From Coriobacteriaceae bacterium (lineage in GTDB: Bacteria > Actinomycetota > Coriobacteriia > Coriobacteriales > Eggerthellaceae): 11,272 nucleotides of DNA. The notes beneath the pieces were generated by a model that was not told the DNA's origin, made no database searches, and was given only the letters and a program-made list of their open reading frames with translations. Numbering within the stretch: position 1 is the first letter of the stretch; each line of letters starts with the position of its first letter. The stretch spans positions 24,894 to 36,165 of the forward strand of contig SUUF01000009.1 in the NCBI GenBank assembly GCA_015062635.1, in the 5' to 3' direction. Positions 1 through 7,341 of the stretch are shown here, piece by piece. The translations under genes were made by a program, and so were the position numbers.

Positions 1-75
1 TGGAGCGGGTGACGGGATTCGAACCCGCGAATGATGGCTTGGGAAGCCATTGCCTTACCACTTGGCGACACCCGC
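1..75 (-). tRNA. tRNA-Gly (anticodon CCC)
   Basis: Read on the minus strand this folds as a full cloverleaf. The 7-bp acceptor stem pairs GCGGGTG with CACCCGC. The D arm has a GCC/GGC stem, and the anticodon stem pairs ATGGC with GCCAT around the loop TTCCCAA, giving anticodon CCC (reads GGG glycine codons). The T arm carries the TTCGAAT loop and has one G-U pair in its stem. The discriminator base is T, and the 3' CCA is encoded at the very edge of the window. A promoter-like element lies about 11 nt upstream, so this is probably a single-gene transcript with a very short leader. Confidence 0.97.
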
Positions 76-85
76 GTAAAACGGA

Positions 86-96
86 ATATTAGCACA
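86..96 (-). promoter_or_regulatory. extended -10 promoter of tRNA-Gly
   Basis: The minus strand reads TGTGCTAATAT, an extended -10 (TGnTAnnnT) ending about 10 nt before the mature tRNA 5' end, so transcription would start a few bases before the tRNA. No convincing TTGACA-like -35 is seen at 16-18 nt. The element shares TGTGCTA with the proposed HAD-gene promoter at 7950-7960. Confidence 0.5.
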
Positions 97-167
97 GTAA
101 CAGCGTTAAGGAAAACAAAATTGGCATGAGGGCTATGGGCGCCGCGTCAAGGCGGCGATGGCGATGC

Positions 168-665
168 TTAGCGGTCGCCGACCGAAGCGCGCATCTTCGC
201 CATGGCGCGCGCGAGTTTCGTCGAGATCGTCGATGCGTTCATGCTCAGTTGCGTGGCGATCTCCACATTGCGCATGCCCAGGTAATATTTCATGAACACG
301 AGCTCGCGCTCATCATCGTCGAGCGTTGCAAGCAGTTGCGCGATGAGCTCGCGGTTGTCGACGGAATCTTGCTCGCCTTGCACGGCGAATACCGATTCGG
401 GGATATCGTCGAGGTTCGACGAAGCCGTTGCCTTGCGGTAATGGCTACTGATGCAATTCTTGGCGATGGAGACGACCCAGGTCGAGAACTTGGAGCGTGA
501 CGGGTCGAACGTCAGGAAATGGCGCGCCGATTGCAGGTATGCTTCGGCGATGATGTCTTCGGCGGCGTCGTTGCCGGCCATGCGGTAATACACGTAGTTG
601 CGCACGATCGGGAAACTCTCGCGATACAGCGTTTCGAAGGCACACTCACGCTCCGGCTCGGACAT
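168..665 (-). CDS. ECF-type RNA polymerase sigma factor (sigma-70 family)
   Basis: This 165-aa protein is a compact sigma factor with only regions 2 and 4. Region 2 spans about residues 10-78 and includes the core-binding and -10 recognition helices (motifs AAEDIIAEAYL and FSTWVVSIAKN). Region 4 spans about 105-160 and contains a helix-turn-helix (VEIATQLSMNASTISTKLARA) for -35 recognition. An acidic, Ser-rich linker separates them. It would redirect RNA polymerase to a small regulon. No anti-sigma factor lies next to it in the window, which is unusual for classical ECF factors, though some groups use other control. It has its own promoter and sits 152 nt downstream of the response-regulator gene, so it may be independent of that operon. 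The ribosome-binding site before ATG 665 is weak (GGAAC). The specific stimulus and targets cannot be read from sequence. Confidence 0.9.
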   Translation of the reverse strand: MSEPERECAFETLYRESFPIVRNYVYYRMAGNDAAEDIIAEAYLQSARHFLTFDPSRSKFSTWVVSIAKNCISSHYRKATASSNLDDIPESVFAVQGEQDSVDNRELIAQLLATLDDDERELVFMKYYLGMRNVEIATQLSMNASTISTKLARAMAKMRASVGDR

Positions 666-738
666 CCGTTCCGGTTTGACGATCCTGATATGCGACTTCG
701 TGGCGAACGTGGCCCAGCTCCTGCCTAATAACCCTATT

Positions 739-765
739 CTGAGCGGAATTATAGGAAACTGAGCG
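739..765 (-). promoter_or_regulatory. TATAAT promoter of the sigma gene flanked by a direct repeat
   Basis: The minus strand has a perfect TATAAT at 748-753, giving a leader of roughly 75 nt before the sigma start codon. No good -35 hexamer is found at 16-18 nt. The heptamer CGCTCAG occurs twice in direct orientation, at 759-765 and 739-745, with starts 20 nt apart, bracketing the -10. The poor -35 and the flanking repeats fit a regulated promoter, but this is inference. Confidence 0.5.
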
Positions 766-817
766 CAACGGAAGCGCCTCAGCTAAACCGCGTATAACCA
801 GATGGAAACGCTTGGGG

Positions 818-1618
818 CTATCGTGCGCGTCGCAGGAGGGTGGCTTTGGTCGTTTCAGCCCACGAGTACTGGCTCATGTACTCGCCGCGCCAGGCATTGA
901 TGGCAAGCGGGTCTCCGGCAAGGTAGCGGTAGTAGTCGCACGAAAGCTGGTTCATGTCGACTCCCAAGGCGCCGCGCCGTTTCACCAGGGCGTTATCGTG
1001 ACCGCACGCGCTAAGCGACTGCCGCAGGTCGGCAACGAGCGTGCGAAGGTACGAACTGCTCGTGCGGCCGCTGTGCGGCGAGTCTTCCCAGAGCGTCGCC
1101 TCGACTTCGTGGAGGTTGACGATGGCTCCCTGCCGATCGACCAAAAACGCAAGCAATTCCTTGGTTTTCGTGCGGCCGAACGCCACCGCCTTGCCGTCGG
1201 CGAACACTTCGAAATTTCCAAAGCAACGCACGACGAGCTTGCCCTCGTCTGCGGCATCGGTGGCGGGGAAGCGCAGGTTGTGCAGCTCGTCTGCAACGCT
1301 GGCCGTCGTTATCGGCTTCATCAGGTATCCCGAGCTGTGCAACGAGAACGCATCGGCCATGTACTCGTCGTAACCGGTGGCGAAGATGATGTTGATGCGC
1401 GGGTTGCGCCGTTTCAGCTCGCGGGCCAAGTCGATGCCGTTCATGCCGGGCATGTCAACGTCGAGGAACGCGACATCGAACGAAGCGACATCGGGAAGCC
1501 CCAGCACCTCGGTCGCGCTTGCGCACGCGACCACGTCGGCCGTCGGGTCGGCTTCGGCCACGGCACGGTAGAGCACCTTGCGCGGCATGGCCTTGTCGTC
1601 AACCACGAGCATCCTCAT
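818..1618 (-). CDS. response regulator with SARP-like winged-helix output
   Basis: This 266-aa protein starts with a CheY-like receiver (about 1-118). The acidic pair is D7/D8, the phosphoacceptor is D53 in the FLDVDMPGMNG block, and the conserved T81 and K101 are present. Residues 127-225 form an OmpR/SARP-style winged helix (RCFGNFEVFADGK, then TKTKELLAFLVDRQG). The last 40 residues (DYYRYLAGDP, GEYMSQYSWAE) resemble the first helices of a SARP BTAD domain that stops early. ATG 1618 is chosen because it overlaps the kinase stop as ATGA, has GGAGGA just upstream, and starts directly with the receiver; the longer frame to 1702 adds 28 non-receiver residues inside the kinase gene. It is the cognate partner of the upstream kinase and last gene of the operon. 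Its target is probably the operon's own promoter, which is inference. Confidence 0.92.
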   Translation of the reverse strand: MRMLVVDDKAMPRKVLYRAVAEADPTADVVACASATEVLGLPDVASFDVAFLDVDMPGMNGIDLARELKRRNPRINIIFATGYDEYMADAFSLHSSGYLMKPITTASVADELHNLRFPATDAADEGKLVVRCFGNFEVFADGKAVAFGRTKTKELLAFLVDRQGAIVNLHEVEATLWEDSPHSGRTSSSYLRTLVADLRQSLSACGHDNALVKRRGALGVDMNQLSCDYYRYLAGDPLAINAWRGEYMSQYSWAETTKATLLRRAR

Positions 1619-2916
1619 GCTTCGTCCTCCTTCTTCGGAATGTGCAGCACCGCAGTCGTGCCATGGCCGGGGGTGCTGTTCAGTTCGAGCGTGCCGCCGC
1701 ACATCGCCGTCAATCGCGACTGCGTGTTCACGATGCCCACGCGGTCGGTGGTCGCCAGCGTCGCATCCACGTCGAATCCGACGCCATCGTCGATGATAGT
1801 CACCGTGTGCTCGTCGGGCAGCTCGCGCGTTCTTACAATAACGCTTCCGCCGCGTTCGCGTTCCCCAAGACCGTGCTTTACCGCGTTTTCGACCATGGTT
1901 TCCACCGACAAAGCGGGAACCGAGAAGTCGGCGTCTTGGATGTCGAGCTCATAGGTGAGCCGGCTTTCATCCGACGTGCGCTCGAGCTCGAGGTAGGTGC
2001 GCACGTGCTCCATTTCCATCGTGATGGGGACGGGGGTGGTGCGCTTCAGGGAATTCAGGTTCGTGCGCAGGTATCGCGAGAACGAGGCGATGGCCTCCTT
2101 CGTCAACTCGACGTCCTCGTCGCACAGCCCGTAGATGGTGTCGAGCGTGTTGAACAGGAAATGGGGTTGGATCTGCGAGACCATCACCGCGATACGGCTT
2201 TCGGCCGCCTCGGTCTGGGCCTGCGCGAGCTGCTCGGTGCGCTCGATGTACATGCGGGCGGAATACGCGTTCATCTCGAGGAAGATGATGACGAGCCCGA
2301 TGACACCCGCCACCATGACGAAGTTCAGGCCATAGACGAATGCCTGTATATACGCGGCGAGCATCGGGGCAAGCGTGTTGAAGAGCAGGCAGATAAACGC
2401 CGTGGCACCGAGTTTGCGGTGGTCGCGGATGATGATGACCGCGTTTACGGCGTCGACCACCAGGGCATGGGCGATGGAAACCCAGAAGAGGTCGTCACGA
2501 TGGTAGACGTTCACCACGTCGATGGAATAGAACACGCCGGCGCCGGCGCAAATGCACATCACGATGGATACGGCCGAGACGATGAGGCACCACCGCGGGT
2601 ATATGCGACCCCCCGCCTGTTCGAGACGGGCGTTGAGATACCAGGTGAACAGCGCGAGCAACAGGAAGCTGCCGGCGAATGTCGCGAAGTTGCCGATGTG
2701 CGTGGCGGCCCAGGCGAACGCGCCCGATTGCCCACGGAAGATGCCGGCTATCGCATCGCCGCCCGCAGCCACGAGCATCATCGAGAACTGGGCGACGATA
2801 AGCCAGTGATACCGGCGTTCGAAGCGTGCGAACAGCAGGGTGCTGACGATGGCGATAAGGCAAAACGCCACACCCCATAGCTCGATCGAGACGTTGAGCT
2901 CCCGCACGCCGAACAT
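1615..2916 (-). CDS. LytS-type membrane sensor histidine kinase
   Basis: This 433-aa protein has about seven hydrophobic segments in residues 12-216, a short linker helix, and then a His_kinase (LytS/YehU-type) core. The phosphorylation motif QPHFLFNTLDT places the acceptor at H252. The ATPase domain shows an N box (ETMVENAVKHG, about 339-349), a G1 box (DDGVGFD, about 376-382) and a G2-like RVGIVNTQSRL (about 392-402). No extracellular sensor domain is evident, so sensing probably occurs in or at the membrane, as in peptide-pheromone kinases. The gene starts 15 nt after the second ABC gene and overlaps the regulator gene by 4 nt, so both are co-transcribed with the exporter. It is expected to phosphorylate the adjacent regulator in response to the exported peptide or to membrane stress; the ligand is unknown. 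Confidence 0.93.
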   Translation of the reverse strand: MFGVRELNVSIELWGVAFCLIAIVSTLLFARFERRYHWLIVAQFSMMLVAAGGDAIAGIFRGQSGAFAWAATHIGNFATFAGSFLLLALFTWYLNARLEQAGGRIYPRWCLIVSAVSIVMCICAGAGVFYSIDVVNVYHRDDLFWVSIAHALVVDAVNAVIIIRDHRKLGATAFICLLFNTLAPMLAAYIQAFVYGLNFVMVAGVIGLVIIFLEMNAYSARMYIERTEQLAQAQTEAAESRIAVMVSQIQPHFLFNTLDTIYGLCDEDVELTKEAIASFSRYLRTNLNSLKRTTPVPITMEMEHVRTYLELERTSDESRLTYELDIQDADFSVPALSVETMVENAVKHGLGERERGGSVIVRTRELPDEHTVTIIDDGVGFDVDATLATTDRVGIVNTQSRLTAMCGGTLELNSTPGHGTTAVLHIPKKEDEA

Positions 2917-2931
2917 GGTTCACACCCTTGC

Positions 2932-5118
2932 CTATTGGGTATCGAGCCGCTGGCGTGCGACGAGTTCGGCGAAGATGCCGTCGCGTTCGATGAGCTCTTC
3001 GTAGGTGCCTTCTTCGGCGATGGTGCCGCCGTCGACGACGAGAATGCGATCGCAGTGCCGCACGGTCGACAGGCGATGCGCCACGACGATGCGCGTGCAC
3101 TTGAGCGAGTCGAGGGAGTCGCTCACGTGCTTCTGCGTCTTGTTGTCGAGGGCGCTCGTCGCCTCGTCGAACATCAAGATGCTGCGTTTCCCGCAAATGG
3201 CGCGCGCGATCATCAGGCGCTGCCGTTGGCCGCCTGAAACGCCGCCGCCGCCTTCGGTCACGATGGTCTGCATGCCCATGGGCATCTTGCGAATATCGTC
3301 GGCGATGCCGGCGAGCTCGGCTGCCGCCCAGGCGTCGTCGAGCGTGGCGGTCGGCGACGAGATGGTGATGTTCGAGAAGATATCGCCCATGAAGAGCTTG
3401 CCGTCCTGCATGACGGTGCCGATGGATTGGCGCAGGCTGCGCAAATCCACTTTCGACACATCGTAGGGTCCATAGAAAATCGACCCGCGCTCGGGTTTCT
3501 CGAAGCCCAGCAGCAGGCGCATGATCGTCGATTTGCCGCATCCCGACTTGCCCACAAGCGCCACGTATTCGCCTGGGCGAACCTTGAAGGACAGGTTGTT
3601 TATGACGTACGGGCTCGACTCGTTGTAGCGGAAGGAAACGCCCGAAACCTCGAGGCCGCCGGTGAGGGTCTCGACGCTCGGCTTGTCGGCGGCGATTTCG
3701 GGTTCGGCCTCGAGGATGGGGGCCACCATCTCGGCCATGGGCTTGATCTGGGCAAATTGGGCGGCTGCACCCGCGATGATCATGATGGAGGCGTTCATTT
3801 GCCCGTAGGCCACGTTAAATGACATGTAGTCGGCGATGTTCATCTGCGAGACGCCGGCGAAATAGTAAATGGCGATGGTGCCCAGCATGCCGATGAAGGC
3901 GACGATTGCGGGCACTGCGCTCAGGAACCCCGGGATGTTGTAGGTGGCACGTGCGTAGTCAGAGTACGAATGGGCCCACTTCGCGAACGCGCGGTTCTCG
4001 GCGCCGGCGAGCTTGATTTTCTGGATGCCGTTGAGCAGGGCCGTCACCGTGCCCGAGAGCTTGGCGTTCGCGTCCATGGCCAGGCGGTTGTAGCGCGCTA
4101 TGAGAACGGTGGTCAAGGCGGTGAACGTCGCTTGCACGAGCACGATGAGCAGCGCCGGAAGCACGAGCGACGATGCGTAGGCGGCAATCTGGAACAGGTA
4201 GACGATGGAGAGCACGAAGGTGAGGCCGGAACCGAGTATCAGCGACGTGATGAGCTGCGTGAGCATGCTCACCTGCGACACGCGGACGCTGAGGTTGCCC
4301 GACGAATACTGCTTGAAGAACGAGGTCGGCAGCGAGAGCAGGCGCGCGAAGGTGGCGGCCTCGGTTGCGATGTCGAGCTTCAACGACACGCGTTCCATCA
4401 CCAGGTTTCGGCAGATGTTGATGAGCGCGGTGGATATGGCCACGCCGAGCAACAGCATGCCGATGGGAAGGATGAGCCCTTCCTGACCCGAGGGAATGAC
4501 CACGCCGAACGCGACCTGGTTCGCCCAGGCGGGCAGCAGGCCCACGACCGTCGCGACGATCGCCGCGAGCAAGACGAGCAGGTAATCGCTGACGTCGAAG
4601 ACGTTGAAGATGAATTGCACGAGGTCGCGTACTGAAAGCGGCTTCGACGGAAGCGGGCGGTAGAAGAACACCGCCTCGGGCTCGATGTGCGCCGCCGTCG
4701 TGGCGTTCACCTTCACCTTGCGCCCGGTGCTGGGGTCGTGGTACTTGTAGCCGCCCAGGGTTTGGGGCAGCAGCGCGATGGGCTCGCCGGTATCGAGCTG
4801 GCCGAGCAGCGCGCCGAATGCGTTCTTGTACCAATTCGGTTCGAGGCGCACCGTGCGGCGCATCGTGCCCGACGGACGGCACAGGTACTCGATGCGGTTC
4901 TCGAGGTCGGTTTCGTTGGCGGGAACCTCGCCAGGTTCAACGCCGCAATAACGCAACGCCGCGCACACGGCGCCGTCGGCTTGCTCGAGGTCGTCGAAGA
5001 CGAAGGTCGGAGCCTGCCGGGGGTTGGCGACGCTCGACGCAAGTTCGGCATAGGCGCGCTCGGTGACTTGCTTGTCAAGCCGTGCGCGCGTTTCGATTTG
5101 CGATTCCAGCCATCTCAT
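2932..5118 (-). CDS. NHLM bacteriocin-type ABC exporter, permease/ATPase without peptidase
   Basis: This is a 728-aa exporter half-transporter. Residues 1-165 are a soluble domain with a double-Arg/WYK and FFYRPLP pattern characteristic of the second ABC subunit of NHLM (nitrile-hydratase-leader microcin) export systems; it has no C39 catalytic Cys/His. Six membrane segments lie at about 178-198, 215-236, 289-314, 317-340, 404-423 and 444-458. The nucleotide-binding domain has Walker A GKSGCGKST (523-531), signature VSGGQRQR (627-634), Walker B SILMFDE (646-652) and the H-loop His (681), so it looks active. The start is set at ATG 5118, which has AGAAAGG 8 nt upstream. A TTG at 5166 would add 16 residues but lacks a ribosome-binding site. 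It probably pairs with the upstream peptidase-ABC protein as a heterodimer or partner exporter. Confidence 0.92.
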   Translation of the reverse strand: MRWLESQIETRARLDKQVTERAYAELASSVANPRQAPTFVFDDLEQADGAVCAALRYCGVEPGEVPANETDLENRIEYLCRPSGTMRRTVRLEPNWYKNAFGALLGQLDTGEPIALLPQTLGGYKYHDPSTGRKVKVNATTAAHIEPEAVFFYRPLPSKPLSVRDLVQFIFNVFDVSDYLLVLLAAIVATVVGLLPAWANQVAFGVVIPSGQEGLILPIGMLLLGVAISTALINICRNLVMERVSLKLDIATEAATFARLLSLPTSFFKQYSSGNLSVRVSQVSMLTQLITSLILGSGLTFVLSIVYLFQIAAYASSLVLPALLIVLVQATFTALTTVLIARYNRLAMDANAKLSGTVTALLNGIQKIKLAGAENRAFAKWAHSYSDYARATYNIPGFLSAVPAIVAFIGMLGTIAIYYFAGVSQMNIADYMSFNVAYGQMNASIMIIAGAAAQFAQIKPMAEMVAPILEAEPEIAADKPSVETLTGGLEVSGVSFRYNESSPYVINNLSFKVRPGEYVALVGKSGCGKSTIMRLLLGFEKPERGSIFYGPYDVSKVDLRSLRQSIGTVMQDGKLFMGDIFSNITISSPTATLDDAWAAAELAGIADDIRKMPMGMQTIVTEGGGGVSGGQRQRLMIARAICGKRSILMFDEATSALDNKTQKHVSDSLDSLKCTRIVVAHRLSTVRHCDRILVVDGGTIAEEGTYEELIERDGIFAELVARQRLDTQ

Positions 5119-5126
5119 GGCATCAG

Positions 5127-5133
5127 CCTTTCT
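5127..5133 (-). promoter_or_regulatory. ribosome-binding site deciding the start of the second ABC gene
   Basis: The minus strand reads AGAAAGG here, 8 nt before ATG 5118. This favours the internal ATG over the TTG at 5166, which lies 5 nt after the preceding stop and has no Shine-Dalgarno-like sequence. Confidence 0.6.
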
Positions 5134-5171
5134 TTCGGGTGCCCGTGTGGGCGAATCCCGCTTCAACCGTG

Positions 5172-7340
5172 TTAGTCGTTCCTCACGAGCTCGGCGTATG
5201 TGCCGTTGAGTGCGAGCAATTCGTCATGGGTGCCGCGCTCTACCACCTTGCCGTCGTCGAGCACGATGATTTCGTCGCAATCGCGTATTGTCGAGAGGCG
5301 GTGGGCCACCACGATGCAGGTGATATCGCGGTCGCGGATGCGCTTGATGACGGAAGCCTCGGTCTGGGCGTCGAGCGCGCTGGTGGCCTCGTCGAGCACG
5401 ATGATCGTCGGGTCTTGCGCCAGCACGCGCGCAATCTCCAGACGCTGCAGCTGGCCACCGCTGAAGTTGCGGCCGCCGGGAAGGATGCGGCTGGAGTAGC
5501 CGCCTTCGCGCTGCGAGATGACGTCGTGGATGTCGGCGTCGCGGCAGGCCATGATGACCTCGTAATCTTCGATGGAATGGTCCCAGAGCTTCACGTTGTC
5601 GGAAACTGTGTCGTCGAAGGTCACGATATCCTGATCGACGACCGCGAACGACCCGCGGAGCACCGCATGCGGGACTTCCTTGAGGGGCGTGCCATCGAAT
5701 TTGATCTCGCCCGCCCAGGGCTCATAGAGCCCCGAAACCAGCTTCGTGACGGTCGATTTGCCGCAGCCCGACCCGCCGACGAGGGCGACCCACTGGCCTG
5801 GTTCGAGATGCAGGTCGAAGTTTTCGATGAGGGGCGGCTCGAGCGGCGAATAGCCGAAAGTCAGACCCTCGATGTCCACGCGACCCCCGAGCTTCTCGCG
5901 GCCGAATTCCGAAACGGCCTCGGTCTCCTCTTCGGCTTCCAGCTCCTCGGGAACATCCGCCTCGTAGCGCATGACGTCTTCCACGCGCTCCATCTGGGTG
6001 CGCATTTCCTGAACGGTTTGGCCGAGTTCGATGAGCTGGTTGACGGGTGCCATGAACGCCCCCAGGAACCCCTGGAACGCGAGCAGCATGCCGGGGGTGA
6101 ATAGCTGGTTCACGATGAGGTAAATGCCCAGCACGAGCACGATGATGTTCGTGAGGGTCCCCATGAACGCGGGCACTGCGCCCAGGTACTGGTTGAGCTT
6201 CGTCGTGCGAACGGCCGCTTCGTTGACTGCTGCCTGGTAGCCTGCCCACCGGCTGAAATACCCGTTTTCGGCGCCGGCGGCCTTGATGGTCTCGATCATC
6301 TCGACGCCGCTTACCGTGGTGGCATAGAGCTTGCCGTTCGATGCGGCGGCCGAGCGCGAGATGTTCACGCGTTTCTTCGAGATGTAACGGCCCAGTATCG
6401 TGTTGATGGCCACCGTCAGCAGGCCGATAAGCGTGAGCAGCACGCTGTATTGCAGCATGATGATGAGGTAGAACACGAGCATGACCCCGTTGACGATGAC
6501 GGGGGCGAGCTGGCCGATGAGCTGGAAGGCGATGGTCTCGTTGGCGGATTGACGCTGTTGGAGGTCGCCGACCATGCGCTGGGCGTAGAAGCCGACGGGC
6601 AGATGCAGCAAGTGCCGCATGAACCGCGACGACGAGACGACGGCGATCTTGCCCTGGATGCGCATGAGGTACATGGCATTCAGAATCGATATGACGCCGC
6701 TGACGATGGCCAGCGCGAGCATGAGCCCGATGACGGGGACGAGCCAATCGGGGTTTTCCTGCGTGAGGATGCGGTCGGCGAACACCGAGCTCATCGAGGT
6801 GGAGACAACCGCGACGAGCGAGGTGATGGCCGCGGTGAGCATGACGAAGGCGATGGGCATGCCGAGCCCCTCGAGGCGATCGCGCGCGTACTTGAGGGTA
6901 TTCGGCTTCGAGCCGCCTTCCTCGAAGGCGTCGGTCTTCTCGAAGACGAGCGTGACACCGGTGAATGAATCCTCGAATTCCGCCATCGGGACTTTTATTT
7001 GGCCACGCGCCGGGTCGTTGATGTAGGCGTATTTGCCCTTGAATCCGGTGAGCACGACGAAGTGGTTGAAATTCCAGAACAGGATGCACGGGAAGGTGAC
7101 TTTCTCGCGCAGGGCCTTCGTCGAATAGGTCATGCCCTTGGCGGCAAGGCCGTAGCTGCGGGCTGCCTTCAGCACGTTAGAGGCTTTCGAGCCGTCACGC
7201 GAGACGCCGCAGTCGGCGCGCACCTGTTCGAGCGGCACCCAGCGGCCGTAGTACGCGAGAATCATGGTCAGGCAGGCGGCGCCGCATTCAAGCGCCTCCA
7301 TCTGCATGACCTGGGGGACGTTTGCAATTCCTTTTGGCAT
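5172..7340 (-). CDS. NHLM bacteriocin-type ABC exporter with N-terminal C39 peptidase
   Basis: This 722-aa protein is a peptidase-containing ABC transporter (PCAT). The N-terminal C39 domain (about 1-135) has oxyanion Q13, catalytic C19 in the ECGAAC motif, H93 in NFNHFVVLTGF and D109 in NDPARG, so all catalytic residues are present. Six membrane segments follow at about 161-184, 200-222, 275-297, 299-317, 390-412 and 415-435. An acidic linker (461-477) leads to the ATPase with Walker A GGSGCGKST (522-530), signature FSGGQLQR (626-633), Walker B IIVLDE (646-651) and H-loop H680. The family cleaves a leader after a double-glycine type site in the cytosol and exports the core peptide. The ATG is 1 nt after the adaptor's stop, with AGGAG at the end of the adaptor gene, implying translational coupling. 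The substrate peptide is not in the window. Confidence 0.95.
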   Translation of the reverse strand: MPKGIANVPQVMQMEALECGAACLTMILAYYGRWVPLEQVRADCGVSRDGSKASNVLKAARSYGLAAKGMTYSTKALREKVTFPCILFWNFNHFVVLTGFKGKYAYINDPARGQIKVPMAEFEDSFTGVTLVFEKTDAFEEGGSKPNTLKYARDRLEGLGMPIAFVMLTAAITSLVAVVSTSMSSVFADRILTQENPDWLVPVIGLMLALAIVSGVISILNAMYLMRIQGKIAVVSSSRFMRHLLHLPVGFYAQRMVGDLQQRQSANETIAFQLIGQLAPVIVNGVMLVFYLIIMLQYSVLLTLIGLLTVAINTILGRYISKKRVNISRSAAASNGKLYATTVSGVEMIETIKAAGAENGYFSRWAGYQAAVNEAAVRTTKLNQYLGAVPAFMGTLTNIIVLVLGIYLIVNQLFTPGMLLAFQGFLGAFMAPVNQLIELGQTVQEMRTQMERVEDVMRYEADVPEELEAEEETEAVSEFGREKLGGRVDIEGLTFGYSPLEPPLIENFDLHLEPGQWVALVGGSGCGKSTVTKLVSGLYEPWAGEIKFDGTPLKEVPHAVLRGSFAVVDQDIVTFDDTVSDNVKLWDHSIEDYEVIMACRDADIHDVISQREGGYSSRILPGGRNFSGGQLQRLEIARVLAQDPTIIVLDEATSALDAQTEASVIKRIRDRDITCIVVAHRLSTIRDCDEIIVLDDGKVVERGTHDELLALNGTYAELVRND

Positions 7341-7341
7341 G

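Noticed and set aside
1..75. tRNA gene as an attachment site for an integrated element
   Set aside because: No integrase, no second copy of the tRNA 3' end in the window, and neighbouring composition is uniform.
140..157. Hairpin CGCCGC/GCGGCG after the sigma gene as a terminator
   Set aside because: Only 6 bp, with no T-run following on the minus strand; short GC hairpins are common in DNA of this composition.
666..817. Gap between regulator and sigma gene searched for a small precursor gene
   Set aside because: The minus strand has no ATG or GTG start in this stretch, and the only plus-strand frame is 12 codons. It holds a promoter instead.
812..1954. 380-codon plus-strand frame antisense to the regulator and kinase
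   Set aside because: No recognisable motifs; the opposite strand carries receiver and kinase residues in order.
1519..2880. 453-codon plus-strand frame antisense to the kinase
   Set aside because: It is a high-GC shadow frame with His/Asp/Arg-rich composition and no domain, while the opposite strand encodes a full histidine kinase.
5722..7089. 455-codon minus-strand frame inside the peptidase-ABC gene
   Set aside because: Arg/His-rich shadow in another frame of a gene with intact peptidase and ATPase motifs.
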